Origin: an uncultured Collinsella sp.
Lineage (GTDB): Bacteria; Actinomycetota; Coriobacteriia; Coriobacteriales; Coriobacteriaceae
Assembly (NCBI GenBank): GCA_900766165.1
Contig: CAAFUK010000040.1
Location: 1-33,646 of the forward strand
Direction of reading: 5' to 3'
DNA: 33,646 nucleotides
Shown here: positions 23,258-32,209 of the stretch, piece by piece
How the letters are laid out: the number at the start of each line of letters is the position of its first letter
Position numbering within the stretch: the stretch's first letter is position 1
The notes under the pieces: generated by a model
What the model was told of the DNA's origin: nothing
Database searches by the model: none
The model's input: the letters and a program-made list of their open reading frames with translations, nothing else
Program-made: the position numbers and the translations under genes

Positions 23258-24733
23258 TTACTTCTTGTTGCGCATCTGCGCTTCCATCTGGCGCAGCAGG
23301 TCCATATCGGACTTGGGGCCGCCCGTTCCCAGGCCGCCCATGCCGCCCAGCCCCATGGCATCCAGACCGGGAATATTGGGCATGCGCATCTTTTTGCCCT
23401 TCTTACCCTTCTTGCCCTTCTTGCCGCCGGCCTGCGCCTGATTGGCCATCGTGCGCATGCGGCCCATCATCTTGTTCATCTCGCCCCACTGCTTCATAAG
23501 GCTATTGACCTCGGTGGGGGTCACGCCGGCGCCCTTGGCAATGCGGGCACGGCGCTGACCGTTGATGATGGAGGGGCGAAGGCGCTCCTCCTTGGTCATC
23601 GACATGATGATGGCCTCGTTCTTGTCGAAGATGCCCTCGTCCAGGTTGCCGCCCATCTGGTTGAGCGCACGCTGGCCGCCGGGGAGCATGCCCAGGATGC
23701 CCTTCATGCCGCCCATCTTCTTGACGGCCTTCATCTGGTCGAGCATGTCATTCATGGTGAAGCCCTCGCGCAGCATGCGCTCGGCAGCCTCGAGCTGCTC
23801 GGCGTCGGCCGCCTCCTGGGCCTTCTCAATAATGCCGACAACGTCGCCCATACCCAGAATGCGCTTGGCCATACGATCGGGATAGAACGGCTCCAGCGAA
23901 TCGGGCTTCTCGCCCATGCTCACGAACTTGATGGGCTTGCCGGTCACCTGGCGCACGGAAAGCGCGCCACCGCCACGGGCATCGCCGTCGAGCTTGGAGA
24001 TGACCACTCCGTCAAAGTCGGTGCGCTCGGCAAAGGTCGAGACGACGTTGACGATATCCTGGCCGGTCATGGCATCGACGACCATCAGCACCTGATCGGG
24101 CTTAACGGCCTTCTTGATGTCCACGGCCTCCTGCATCATCTGCTCATCGATCTGAAGACGTCCGGCGGTATCGACGATGACCACGTCGCGCAGGTGGTCG
24201 ACGGCCTCCTGGATGGCGCCCTTGGCGATATCGACCGGGTGCGCACCGTCGCCGCGGAAGACCGGTACGCCGATCTCGCCACCGAGCGTGGCCAGCTGGT
24301 CGGCAGCAGCGGGACGGTAGACGTCGCACGCGGCGAGCAACGGCGAGCGACCCTGCTTCTTGAGCAGGTAGGCCAGCTTTACGGCAGCCGTGGTCTTACC
24401 GGAGCCCTGCAGGCCCACGAGCATGATGACATTGGGAATACGGTTGCTAAAGACGAGCTTGCTCTCGGTGGAGCCGAGCATCTCGGTAAGCTCGTCGAGC
24501 ACGATCTTGACGACGTTTTGCGCCGGAGAGAGCGACTCCATGACCTCTGCGGTCATGCAGCGCTCCTTAGTCTTGGCGACGAACTCCTTGACAACCTTAA
24601 AGTTAACGTCGGCCTCGAGCAGCGCCATGCGAATATCGCGCATGGCCGAAGTAATATCGGCCTCGGTCAGCTTGCCCTTGCCGCGCAGGCGGTCAAATGT
24701 GTCGTTGAGGCGATCGCTCAGGGAATCAAACAC
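23258..24733 (-). CDS. ffh: Signal recognition particle protein Ffh
   Basis: A 491-residue SRP GTPase that binds signal sequences and the SRP RNA. N domain (about 1-90), G domain with GLQGSGKTTAAVKLA (about 106), DVYRPAAADQL, DTAGR and the SKLDGDARGGGALSV stretch (TKxD equivalent), then the Met-rich M domain (about 300-450) with MLPGGQRALNQM. A Lys/Gly tract (KKGKKGKKGKK) and a glycine-rich Met tail end the protein. GTG start at 24733 with AAGGAG six bases upstream, which overlaps the ftsY stop; the gap to ftsY is ten bases. Last gene of the smc-ftsY-ffh run and followed by a strong hairpin. Confidence 0.97.
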   Translation of the reverse strand: MFDSLSDRLNDTFDRLRGKGKLTEADITSAMRDIRMALLEADVNFKVVKEFVAKTKERCMTAEVMESLSPAQNVVKIVLDELTEMLGSTESKLVFSNRIPNVIMLVGLQGSGKTTAAVKLAYLLKKQGRSPLLAACDVYRPAAADQLATLGGEIGVPVFRGDGAHPVDIAKGAIQEAVDHLRDVVIVDTAGRLQIDEQMMQEAVDIKKAVKPDQVLMVVDAMTGQDIVNVVSTFAERTDFDGVVISKLDGDARGGGALSVRQVTGKPIKFVSMGEKPDSLEPFYPDRMAKRILGMGDVVGIIEKAQEAADAEQLEAAERMLREGFTMNDMLDQMKAVKKMGGMKGILGMLPGGQRALNQMGGNLDEGIFDKNEAIIMSMTKEERLRPSIINGQRRARIAKGAGVTPTEVNSLMKQWGEMNKMMGRMRTMANQAQAGGKKGKKGKKGKKMRMPNIPGLDAMGLGGMGGLGTGGPKSDMDLLRQMEAQMRNKK

Positions 24734-24743
24734 TAGTCACTCC

Positions 24744-25661
24744 TTAATTGGACTCGCCCACCAGGGCGCGGCAGAAATCTTTGGCATTGAACTCCTGCAG
24801 GTCATCGACCTGCTCGCCCACGCCGATGCGCAGGATCGGGAGCTTGAGCTTCTCGGCCACGGCCATGGCGATGCCGCCCTTAGCCGTGCCGTCGAGCTTA
24901 GTCATGATAATACCGTCCAGGCCCAGCGCCTCGTTAAACTCGAGCGCCTGGTTCAGACCGTTTTGGCCCGTCGCGGCGTCGATCACAAGCACGACCGAAA
25001 CCGGCATGGGACCGGCGGCCATATTGGCGGCGCGCTTACGGGTCACATTGACCACCTTGGCAAGCTCGCGCATGAGCTCAGGGCTCGTGTGTAGACGGCC
25101 GGCGGTATCGATAAGCACCAGGTCGCTGCCGCGCTTGTCGGCCTCGTCGAGCACGTCGTAGCAAACACTTGCCGGGTCGGAGCCGCGGTCGCGCTTGATG
25201 ACGGGGACGCCAGCGCGCTGGCCCCACACATCAAGCTGCTCGATGGCGGCGGCGCGGAAGGTGTCGGCCGAACCGATCACCACGTTCTTGCCGCGGGCAG
25301 CCATGGCGCTCGCGATCTTACCGACCGTCGTGGTCTTGCCGGCACCGTTAATGCCCACAAACAGCACGCAGCTCGGCGTATCGGAGAACGGATCTCGCTC
25401 GATGGGCACAAAGTGCTGCTCAAGCTGCTCGGCCAGGGCGCGGCGAAGCTGCGGAGCGGTCTTGAGGTTCTTCTTGGCCGCGGCATCGCGCAGGTCATCG
25501 GAGACCTTGATAGCGACCTCGGCGCCCATGTCACCCATTACGAGGGTGTCCTCCAGGTCCTCCCAAAAATCCTCGTCGACCTCACCGCCAAAGTAGAAGA
25601 CCTCGTTGAGGGCCTCGCGGCTGCGCTCAAGTCCGCGCGAGAGAGCATCGAAGAATCCCAT
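24744..25661 (-). CDS. ftsY: Signal recognition particle receptor FtsY
   Basis: A 305-residue SRP receptor GTPase at the cytoplasmic membrane. It lacks the long acidic A domain of E. coli FtsY, as usual in Gram-positives. N domain (about 1-90), GINGAGKTTTVGKIA (about 107), SADTFRAAAIEQLDVW, VLIDTAGRLHT, MTKLDGTAKGGIAMAV and the C-terminal IGVGEQVDDLQEF helix are all present. The ATG overlaps the smc stop by one base (TAATG) and the gene is followed directly by ffh, so receptor and SRP GTPase are made from the same transcript. Confidence 0.97.
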   Translation of the reverse strand: MGFFDALSRGLERSREALNEVFYFGGEVDEDFWEDLEDTLVMGDMGAEVAIKVSDDLRDAAAKKNLKTAPQLRRALAEQLEQHFVPIERDPFSDTPSCVLFVGINGAGKTTTVGKIASAMAARGKNVVIGSADTFRAAAIEQLDVWGQRAGVPVIKRDRGSDPASVCYDVLDEADKRGSDLVLIDTAGRLHTSPELMRELAKVVNVTRKRAANMAAGPMPVSVVLVIDAATGQNGLNQALEFNEALGLDGIIMTKLDGTAKGGIAMAVAEKLKLPILRIGVGEQVDDLQEFNAKDFCRALVGESN

Positions 25662-28600
25662 TATGCATTCACGACCTTTCCGGTTTCGCGATCGAGTTTT
25701 TGCGAGACGACGCGACTGACGCCGTCGGCTTGCATCGAGACGCCATAGAGGACGTCAGCGTCCTCCATAGTACGGCGCTGATGCGAGATAACCAAGAGCT
25801 GCGTATCGGAACGCAGCACATCGAGGGCTCCGATGAGCTTGGACAGGTTAGCGTCATCAAGCGCCGCCTCGACCTCGTCCAGCACATAGAACGGAACCGT
25901 ACGTGTGCGGTACACGGCAAAAAGCAGGGCGAGCGCCGTCAGACTCTTCTCGCCGCCCGACATGAGCATCATCTTGGTGATGCGCTTGCCGCGCGGCTGC
26001 GCCACGACCTCGATACCCGTCTCGGCAGGATGCTCGGGATCGGTCATCTCCAGATGAGCCTGGCCGCCCGGGAAGAGCATAGCGAAGATCTCGCGGAAGT
26101 TCGCGTCGACCTTCTCAAACGTCACCAGGAAGGCCTTCCGCATCTTGCGATCAATGGCCACCGTGATCTTGGTGAGCGCCTTGCGCGCGCTCTCCAGATC
26201 GGCCAGCTGCTCCTCGATGTAGTCGGCGCGGCGCTTGAGCTGCTCGTACTCCTCCATGGCAACTTGGTTAACGGGACCAAGGTTGTTGATCTGGCGCACA
26301 AGCTGGTTGAGTTCGCGCTCGGCGGCATCGCGGTCCGTGGGCACCGGAAGCATGAGCGCTTCCTCGAGCACCGTCGTGCCATCGGCGGTAATGGCCTTGA
26401 TGGCAGCCTCGACCTGCACCTCGAGCTTGCCACGCGCGACCTTGAACTCGTTTTGCGCGGCGGAGGCGGTATCGACTCGCTCCTTAGCGCGGGCAACCTC
26501 TGCCTTGGCATCCTCGATGGTCTTCTTGAGCGAAGCGGAGTCCGCCTCCTCCAGAGAGGCCTGGTCACGCAGGCGCGCTGCCCAATCCGACGCGCGTTCC
26601 AACAGGGCAGAATAGCGTTCGTGCATGGGGTCGACGCGCAGGCGCAGCAGCTCGAGCGAGCGCGAAGCCTGGCGTGTTCCGCGGATACGACGGTCGATGC
26701 CCTCAAGACGATGCTCAAGGTCGGGCACGCGGCCCTTCAGCGAACGCAGGCGCTCGCTCGTCTGGGCCAGGCGCACCTTGGCATCGGCGAGCTTACCGGC
26801 GGCCTCGGAATCGTCACGGCGAACGCGATCGAGCTCATCGTTGGCCTCGGCAATCTGGAGACCCAGGTCGCTTGCCTGTGCACGCGCCTCGTCACGCGAA
26901 CGGGTGAGCTCGTCAACGCGCGGGCGCGCGGCACGAACGGCCTCGGCAGCCTGCTCGCGGCGCTTGGAGATGCGCACGCGCTCGACCTCGGCATTGTTGG
27001 CGCTTTGCTCCAAGCGGCCGATCTCGGAGAGCAGCGAGCGGCGCTCGCCCTCAAGACGGGCGATCTCACCGGCGGCATCGCCCTCGGCGGCACGGGCCTC
27101 CTCGACGGCAACGTTGGCCTCGACGACTTGGTCCGAAGCATGCTCAAAGATGGCAGCCAGATCGGGTTCCAGGCCCTCGAGCTCACGGATGCGGCGCTTG
27201 CGCTCCAAGGCACCCAAAGCCTCGCCGGCATCAAGCCCCACGCGCACCAGGCCGCCGCAGGCGACGCGGGCGCCATCGGGGGTCACGTAAGTCACGCCTT
27301 CAACGACCGGCGCCGACAGCGCGGCAGCAAGATCGTCAACGACGTAATAGCCGCCGAGCAGCGCCTCGACGACGGGACCGTAGCCTGCGCGCACGGACAG
27401 ACGATCAACCAGACGGGTACCGGAGGCGCCCTCAGCGGCGGTAGAGCCGCTCACGCCGCGCGCCACCAGCAGTGCCTCGCCCGAGGCCTTCTTTTGGTCC
27501 AGAGCCGCACGACCGGCACGCTCAAGCGTGGCGGCGTCATCAAACAGCAGCGCATCGATATCGCCGGCGAGCAATTGCTCAACCAGGCCCTCAAGCTCGC
27601 GCGGGGCCTCCAGCACGTCGCCCAGACGACCCAAGACATCGTCGCCCAGCGCACCCACCAGACGGCTCACGAGCGGCGAGCTGTCGGCCATGCGGGCATC
27701 GAGTTTCTTTTGGCTGGCAAGCTCCGAGCGCACCTCGGATAACTTGTTGCGTGCCTCGCTCTCACGGGCACGCAGGTCCTTCAGGGCCGCGCGTGCCGTC
27801 TCGGTGGCCTCACGCGCATCGACCTGAGCCTGGCGCGCTTCCTCAAGAGCGCCCTCAAGCTCCTCGGCGCGGTCGCGACGGCTCTCGAGCGAAGCCATGA
27901 CCTCCTCGAGCTGCTCGTCGATCTGCTCCAGGCGCGAGGCATACATGTTGTCCTCGACCTCGGCATTGCTCAGCGAGTCCTTCACCTTGGCGAGCTCGAG
28001 CGCGGCGTTGTCGGCCACGCGCTGCACATCGCGTTGCTCACGCGTAAGCTGCGAAATCTGATTGTCGAGCGCCACGCGCCGCTCGTGGAGCTCTGCGGCG
28101 GCAGGACCAGCGGCGTCGACGTCCTCCTGGGCCTGCATATGTGCGCCGGTTACTTCTTCAAGCTGCGCACGCGCGTCCTCGAGCTCCTCGACCACGCGAC
28201 GTCGCTGATGCTCGGAGCTCGAAATCTGCCCGCGCATGTCAGACAGGCGCGACACCATGTTGTGGCCCTTTTCCTCGAGCAGGCGCATGTCGGAGTTAAT
28301 ACGGCCGACCACATCTTGCATATGACGGCGCTGCTCGCCCAGGTCGCCCACAAACAGGCCCTTTTCCTCGAGCATGACCTGAAGCTTCTCGAGCTCGCGC
28401 TCCTTTTCGCCCAAGCGGTACTGCGCAAGCTCCAGCTCGGCGGCGCCTTCCTTGGAACGGCTCTCCAGGTCGTTCCACTGCGACTGCAGCGAACGCAGCT
28501 CGTCGACGGCTAGCATCTGCGTAAGCTCGTTCGCTCGCGAGGACAGCTCTTTGTACTTGCGCGCGCGATCGACCTGGCGCTCCAACGGTCGCAGCTGACG

Positions 28601-29197
28601 GGCGATTTCCTTATTGATGTCGCGGGCACGCGTCAGATGCTCGTCCATCGACTTAATCTTTTTGAGCGCACGCTCCTTGCGGCGCTTGTGCTTGGAGATG
28701 CCGGCGGCCTCCTCGATGAGAGCGCGGCGCTCCTCGGGGCGGCTCTGCAAAATGGCGTCGAGCTTGCCCTGGCTGATGATGGAATGCGTATCCTTGCCCA
28801 GGCCCGAATCGTGCAGGATGTCCTGAATGTCCATCAGGCGGCACGGACTCGAGTTGATGAGGTACTCGCTTTCGCCCGAGCGATACATGCGACGGGTGAT
28901 GGCGACCTCGTCAAAATCGACGGGCAGCATATGGTCCGAGTTATCGAGCACCAGCGTGACCTCGGCGACACCCACCGGCTTGCGCGCTGACGAGCCCGAG
29001 AAGATGACATCCTCCATGGCCTGGCCGCGCAGCTGCTTGGCGCTCTGCTCGCCCAGGACCCACAGAATCGAGTCGGAGATGTTCGATTTTCCCGAGCCGT
29101 TGGGACCGACGATGACGGTCAGGCCCGGCTCAAACGTCATATGGGCGCGGTCGGCAAACGACTTGAACCCTTTGAGCGTGAGGGACTTGAGATACAC
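25661..29197 (-). CDS. smc: Chromosome segregation protein SMC
   Basis: A 1178-residue condensin subunit. Walker A GPNGSGKSN is at residues 32-40; two long coiled coils (about 165-490 and 680-1020) flank the hinge (about 510-670), and the C-terminal head has the signature LMSGGEKSLTALAL (about 1085) and Walker B FYVLDEVEAALDD (about 1120). It compacts and segregates DNA as a dimer with ScpA/ScpB, whose genes are not here. Start is GTG at 29197 with GCGAGGAA upstream. It follows rnc by ten bases and is coupled to ftsY. An antisense 680-residue plus-strand frame is a codon-bias shadow. Confidence 0.98.
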   Translation of the reverse strand: MYLKSLTLKGFKSFADRAHMTFEPGLTVIVGPNGSGKSNISDSILWVLGEQSAKQLRGQAMEDVIFSGSSARKPVGVAEVTLVLDNSDHMLPVDFDEVAITRRMYRSGESEYLINSSPCRLMDIQDILHDSGLGKDTHSIISQGKLDAILQSRPEERRALIEEAAGISKHKRRKERALKKIKSMDEHLTRARDINKEIARQLRPLERQVDRARKYKELSSRANELTQMLAVDELRSLQSQWNDLESRSKEGAAELELAQYRLGEKERELEKLQVMLEEKGLFVGDLGEQRRHMQDVVGRINSDMRLLEEKGHNMVSRLSDMRGQISSSEHQRRRVVEELEDARAQLEEVTGAHMQAQEDVDAAGPAAAELHERRVALDNQISQLTREQRDVQRVADNAALELAKVKDSLSNAEVEDNMYASRLEQIDEQLEEVMASLESRRDRAEELEGALEEARQAQVDAREATETARAALKDLRARESEARNKLSEVRSELASQKKLDARMADSSPLVSRLVGALGDDVLGRLGDVLEAPRELEGLVEQLLAGDIDALLFDDAATLERAGRAALDQKKASGEALLVARGVSGSTAAEGASGTRLVDRLSVRAGYGPVVEALLGGYYVVDDLAAALSAPVVEGVTYVTPDGARVACGGLVRVGLDAGEALGALERKRRIRELEGLEPDLAAIFEHASDQVVEANVAVEEARAAEGDAAGEIARLEGERRSLLSEIGRLEQSANNAEVERVRISKRREQAAEAVRAARPRVDELTRSRDEARAQASDLGLQIAEANDELDRVRRDDSEAAGKLADAKVRLAQTSERLRSLKGRVPDLEHRLEGIDRRIRGTRQASRSLELLRLRVDPMHERYSALLERASDWAARLRDQASLEEADSASLKKTIEDAKAEVARAKERVDTASAAQNEFKVARGKLEVQVEAAIKAITADGTTVLEEALMLPVPTDRDAAERELNQLVRQINNLGPVNQVAMEEYEQLKRRADYIEEQLADLESARKALTKITVAIDRKMRKAFLVTFEKVDANFREIFAMLFPGGQAHLEMTDPEHPAETGIEVVAQPRGKRITKMMLMSGGEKSLTALALLFAVYRTRTVPFYVLDEVEAALDDANLSKLIGALDVLRSDTQLLVISHQRRTMEDADVLYGVSMQADGVSRVVSQKLDRETGKVVNA

Positions 29198-29207
29198 GGT
29201 TCCTCGC

Positions 29208-29933
29208 TTACACGTGCTTCTTGTTCAGAATCACGCCGTTGGTGGTGTAACCCATGCGGTCGAGCGCTTCGAGTGCGGCGGCTCCCTCGGCTTCCTTCTT
29301 TGAGGAACCGGTGCCGCGACCCTGGCGAATGCCATCGATCAAAACCACAGCGGTAAAGGTGGGCGCATGCGCCGGGCCCTCGGAGCCAACGAGCTTGTAC
29401 GCCGGAGGTTCGTGACCGTCGGCTTGCACGCACTCCTGCAAAAACGACTTGGGGTTCGCAGGATGCTCGGCACGCTCGGAAGCCAAATGCGGCTTAAGCG
29501 TACGGTGAATGAACTCCGCCGCAACGTCCCAGCCGGCATCCAGGTACAGCGCGCCCACGAGCGACTCATAGACGTTCTCGAGGGCCGAATGCAGGCCGCG
29601 CGCACCGGTACCGGTCTCGGAGGCACCAAAGATGATGATGTCGTCGATGCCCAGCTCGTGAGAAACCTCGGACAGCGTAGCGCCCGAGACAAGCGACACC
29701 TTCAAGCGCGTGAGCTTGCCCTCGTCAAACTCCGGATAGGACTCAAACAGGGAGCGTGCGACCACAGCGCCCAAAATGGAATCGCCCAAGAACTCAAGGC
29801 GCTCATAGCTGGCAGAAACCGGCTGGCCCTCGACTGCCGAGGGATGCGTAAGCGCCGCGCGCAGCAGCACCTTATTGTTGAACTCGTGGCCCAGGATTTC
29901 CTGGGCGCGCGTAAGTCGGTCGGATAAAGCCAA
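29208..29933 (-). CDS. rnc: Ribonuclease III
   Basis: A 241-residue double-strand-specific endonuclease processing rRNA and other transcripts. The catalytic domain (about 1-150) contains the signature YERLEFLGDSILGAVV with the metal-binding Glu and Asp, and NVYESLVGALYLDAGW with the second Glu. A dsRNA-binding domain follows (about 160-230, NPKSFLQECVQ, YKLVGSEGPAHAPTFTAVV and GRGTGSSKKEAEGAAALEAL). It starts at TTG (29933) with AAGGAGG eight bases upstream, inside the acpP 3' end; the gap to the acpP stop is three bases. Upstream of smc as in many actinobacteria and Firmicutes. Confidence 0.96.
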   Translation of the reverse strand: MALSDRLTRAQEILGHEFNNKVLLRAALTHPSAVEGQPVSASYERLEFLGDSILGAVVARSLFESYPEFDEGKLTRLKVSLVSGATLSEVSHELGIDDIIIFGASETGTGARGLHSALENVYESLVGALYLDAGWDVAAEFIHRTLKPHLASERAEHPANPKSFLQECVQADGHEPPAYKLVGSEGPAHAPTFTAVVLIDGIRQGRGTGSSKKEAEGAAALEALDRMGYTTNGVILNKKHV

Positions 29934-29936
29934 GAC

Positions 29937-30179
29937 TTAGGCCTCCTTGGCAGCTTCGATAGCGTCGACGGCGTCGGCGACAGAGTTGAGCGAGAGCAGG
30001 GTCTCGTCATCGATCTCGAGGTTGAACTCGTCCTCGATGGCCGTAACCAGCTGCAGGCGCTCGAGCGAGTTGGCATCGAGGTCGTCAAAGGTGGTCTCCT
30101 CGCTAATTTCGGCAACATCGACGCCCAGAACGTCAGCAGCGACCTCGGCGATCTTGTCGAAGATTTCGGAGCGGTCCAT
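29937..30179 (-). CDS. acpP: Acyl carrier protein
   Basis: An 80-residue acidic four-helix protein that carries growing fatty acids on a 4'-phosphopantetheine attached to Ser38. The attachment site reads DLDANSLERL instead of the usual DSL: Asn37 replaces the Asp. Helix II LERLQLVTAIEDEFNLEI is standard. The ATG at 30179 has AGAGGAA; an upstream in-frame ATG gives a short MRGSA extension. Lies between plsX (which feeds acyl groups to it) and rnc, and shares the transcript with rnc and smc. Confidence 0.93.
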   Translation of the reverse strand: MDRSEIFDKIAEVAADVLGVDVAEISEETTFDDLDANSLERLQLVTAIEDEFNLEIDDETLLSLNSVADAVDAIEAAKEA

Positions 30180-30215
30180 AGCGCTTCCTCTCATAGTGCA
30201 TGAATACCAAAAGAA

Positions 30216-30237
30216 TGGTACCGCCCGGGCGGTACCA
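30216..30237. repeat. Perfect 22-bp palindrome between plsX and acpP
   Basis: TGGTACCGCCCGGGCGGTACCA is fully self-complementary. On the minus strand it is followed by TTCTTTTGG, so it may be a weak terminator of plsX (a stem of about nine pairs closed by a 4-nt loop) or an operator for acpP. Which of the two is not settled by sequence. Confidence 0.75.
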
Positions 30238-30303
30238 AGACACGGTTCTGATTCTACCCCACGACGTGCACCGCGAAGCACATAACAGCGCTCTAACTCG
30301 CTC

Positions 30304-31323
30304 TTATAAAACGATACCGTCCATAGAGTTGGCGACATTATCGACCAGCCCGGCGCGCACGGCTTCGGCCGCCGCGAGCGTACCGTTTTTAACAGCCTCG
30401 ACCGAGGTGGCGCCATGGCCGATCAGGACCACGCCGCGCAAGCCCAAAAGAATCGCGCCACCCTTGGCGTCGCCAGAGAGCTTGGCCTTTATCTCGCGCA
30501 TCTGCTTTTTAATGAGCAGCGCGGCGATCTTGGTGCCAAGCGAAGACATAAAGGCACCCTTGAGTTCCTGCAGCAAAAACTTGGCAGCGCCCTCGGTGGC
30601 CTTGAGCGCAATATTGCCCGACATGCCATCGGCAACGACGACATCGAAGTTACCGGAGGTGATGTCCGTTCCCTCGCAGTTACCAACAAAGCCGGGAACG
30701 GCGGCTTTCATGGCCGGGAAGCAGGCCTTGGTAAAGTTGGAGCCCTTCTCGTCCTCGGTGCCGTTGGCAAGCAGGCCCACGCGAGGATGCTCGATGCCCA
30801 GGACGACGCGGGCATAGGCGCTACCCATCTGGGCAAAACGCACCATGTCATCGACCTCGACATCGGGGTTGGCGCCCATATCGCACAGCACCGTCAGACC
30901 GCCGGCGCGATTGGGCAGCGCATTGGTCAGACAGGGGCGCACCGGCTGCTTCTTGCCTTCGGCCATATATCTAAACGGCGTCACATAGGCGGTGGCGGCA
31001 GCGGTCATGGCACCGGTCGAGCCGGCGGAGAAGAACGCGTCCGCGTTGCCCTTCTTAATGGCGCGGCAAGAAAGCACAATCGAGGACTTGCGCTTGGTCA
31101 TCACAGCGCGAATGGGATCGTCATCCATGGCGATAACGTCGGGTGCCTCCAGGGCCTCGACGCGCGCATGGGAAGCGGCAAAGGGATTGACGATTTCGGC
31201 GGGGCCAGCTGCCAAGACCTCGATATCGGGATCGGCGGCAAGTGCAGCCTCGATACCATCGAGAACAACCTGAGGTTTCTCGTCTCCGCCCACAACGTCT
31301 ACACAAACGCGAACGTTACTCAT
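30304..31323 (-). CDS. plsX: Phosphate acyltransferase PlsX
   Basis: A 339-residue soluble enzyme that converts acyl-ACP to acyl phosphate, the donor for PlsY in phospholipid synthesis. Conserved regions: VCVDVVGGDEKPQVVLDGI at the N-terminus (GGDxAP-like), SAGSTGAMTAAAT (about 100), LTVLCDMGANPDV, GLLANGTEDEKG, NCEGTDITSGNFDVVVADGM and LLGLRGVVLIGHGATS near the end. The start is ATG 31323 with AAGGAG seven bases upstream; an ATG six bases earlier is too close to that site. It follows rpmF, separated by a hairpin, and precedes acpP, whose product is its substrate carrier. Confidence 0.95.
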   Translation of the reverse strand: MSNVRVCVDVVGGDEKPQVVLDGIEAALAADPDIEVLAAGPAEIVNPFAASHARVEALEAPDVIAMDDDPIRAVMTKRKSSIVLSCRAIKKGNADAFFSAGSTGAMTAAATAYVTPFRYMAEGKKQPVRPCLTNALPNRAGGLTVLCDMGANPDVEVDDMVRFAQMGSAYARVVLGIEHPRVGLLANGTEDEKGSNFTKACFPAMKAAVPGFVGNCEGTDITSGNFDVVVADGMSGNIALKATEGAAKFLLQELKGAFMSSLGTKIAALLIKKQMREIKAKLSGDAKGGAILLGLRGVVLIGHGATSVEAVKNGTLAAAEAVRAGLVDNVANSMDGIVL

Positions 31324-31340
31324 ATACATGCTCCTTATAC

Positions 31341-31370
31341 AAAAATGGCCGACTCATTGAGCCGGCCATT
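31341..31370 (-). terminator. Weak terminator or attenuator between rpmF and plsX
   Basis: On the minus strand AATGGCCG and CGGCCATT form an 8-bp stem with a 10-base loop, followed at once by TTTTT-G-TATAAGGAGC, in which AAGGAG is the plsX ribosome-binding site. Because plsX lacks an obvious separate promoter, partial read-through is likely. Confidence 0.65.
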
Positions 31371-31410
31371 GTGGTTCCATTTGGAACGGCATCGCATCCA
31401 GAGTATACCG

Positions 31411-31590
31411 TTACTCGGTAACGATAACCTCGCGGTCCTTGTAGAAACCGCAGCTGGGGCACACGTGGTGCGGAAGCTTGACAGCGCCGCAACGGGGGCA
31501 CGTGGACTGAGCCGCAGCCGAGATCTTCATGTTGGCGGAACGACGGGTGTGAGTGCGGATACGACCCTGCTTTTGTTTAGGTACGGGCAT
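31411..31590 (-). CDS. rpmF: 50S ribosomal protein L32
   Basis: A 59-residue ribosomal protein of the zinc-binding (C+) type. It begins MPVPKQKQGRIRTHTRRSAN and carries CPRCGAVKLPHHVCPSCG, two CxxC pairs that bind one Zn. It ends YKDREVIVTE. Start is ATG 31590; no strong ribosome-binding site is apparent beyond GGAAGG upstream. Sits between the DUF177 gene and plsX, the conserved yceD-rpmF-plsX arrangement. Confidence 0.96.
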   Translation of the reverse strand: MPVPKQKQGRIRTHTRRSANMKISAAAQSTCPRCGAVKLPHHVCPSCGFYKDREVIVTE

Positions 31591-31654
31591 AGTGACCTTC
31601 CTTATGAACTATCCAGTGTAGCGATTACGCGCAAGTAGCGATACTACCACAGTT

Positions 31655-32209
31655 TTACTCATCGAGCTTGAGATTCTTCAATGCTGCAAATGGATTTTCC
31701 GTGGCAGCGGCCCATTCTGCCTCTGCCTGGGCGGCGCAATCGCATTGCTCGACGTTGAGATTGCAACCGCATGTGGGGCACAGACCACGGCAATCGGGCT
31801 TGCAGAGCACCACAAACGGCGTGTCCATAACGACCGCGTCATTGATGGGCTCGCCCAGATCGACGATGCGGTCCTCACCCAGGAGCTCGTAGCCGTCCTC
31901 GTAGGCCTCGGGATCCTCGGGCTCCTCAAAGAGGTAGAACTCCTCAATCTCGCCGGCGATATCAAACGAGGCGGGCTCCAGGCAACGGTCGCACTCGCCG
32001 GTGGCGTGCGCGCGGACCATGCCCGTGAGCAAGACACCGGTACCGGCATTGGTAAAGACAACGTCGTAGTCGATGCCGTCCTGAAGCTGGTACTCCTTCT
32101 CGCCCACCGTGTAGGTGGCGACATCGACCTTACCGGTCAGCGGATACGAATCTCCAGGAAACTCGAGCTGCTCGGAAAGATCGACGGTAACGCTCGGGAA
32201 CTCAGCCAT
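31655..32209 (-). CDS. DUF177 (YceD-type) protein
   Basis: A 184-residue protein of the DUF177 family, linked to 23S rRNA / ribosome assembly because it usually precedes rpmF. Visible: a beta-rich N-terminal half, then GECDRCLEPASFDIAGEIEE, an acidic EEPEDPEAYEDGYE stretch, and CKPDCRGLCPTCGCNLN, a Cys cluster expected to bind zinc. Start is ATG 32209, which overlaps the stop of the upstream coiled-coil gene by one base (TAATG). The frame extends to 32260 but only within that gene. The next gene, rpmF, begins 64 bases after its stop. Confidence 0.88.
   Translation of the reverse strand: MAEFPSVTVDLSEQLEFPGDSYPLTGKVDVATYTVGEKEYQLQDGIDYDVVFTNAGTGVLLTGMVRAHATGECDRCLEPASFDIAGEIEEFYLFEEPEDPEAYEDGYELLGEDRIVDLGEPINDAVVMDTPFVVLCKPDCRGLCPTCGCNLNVEQCDCAAQAEAEWAAATENPFAALKNLKLDE

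Noticed and set aside
25700..27742. Plus-strand open frame of 680 codons opposite smc
   Set aside because: Antisense to the coiled-coil and head of SMC; no motif, and composition is that of reversed GC-rich codons.
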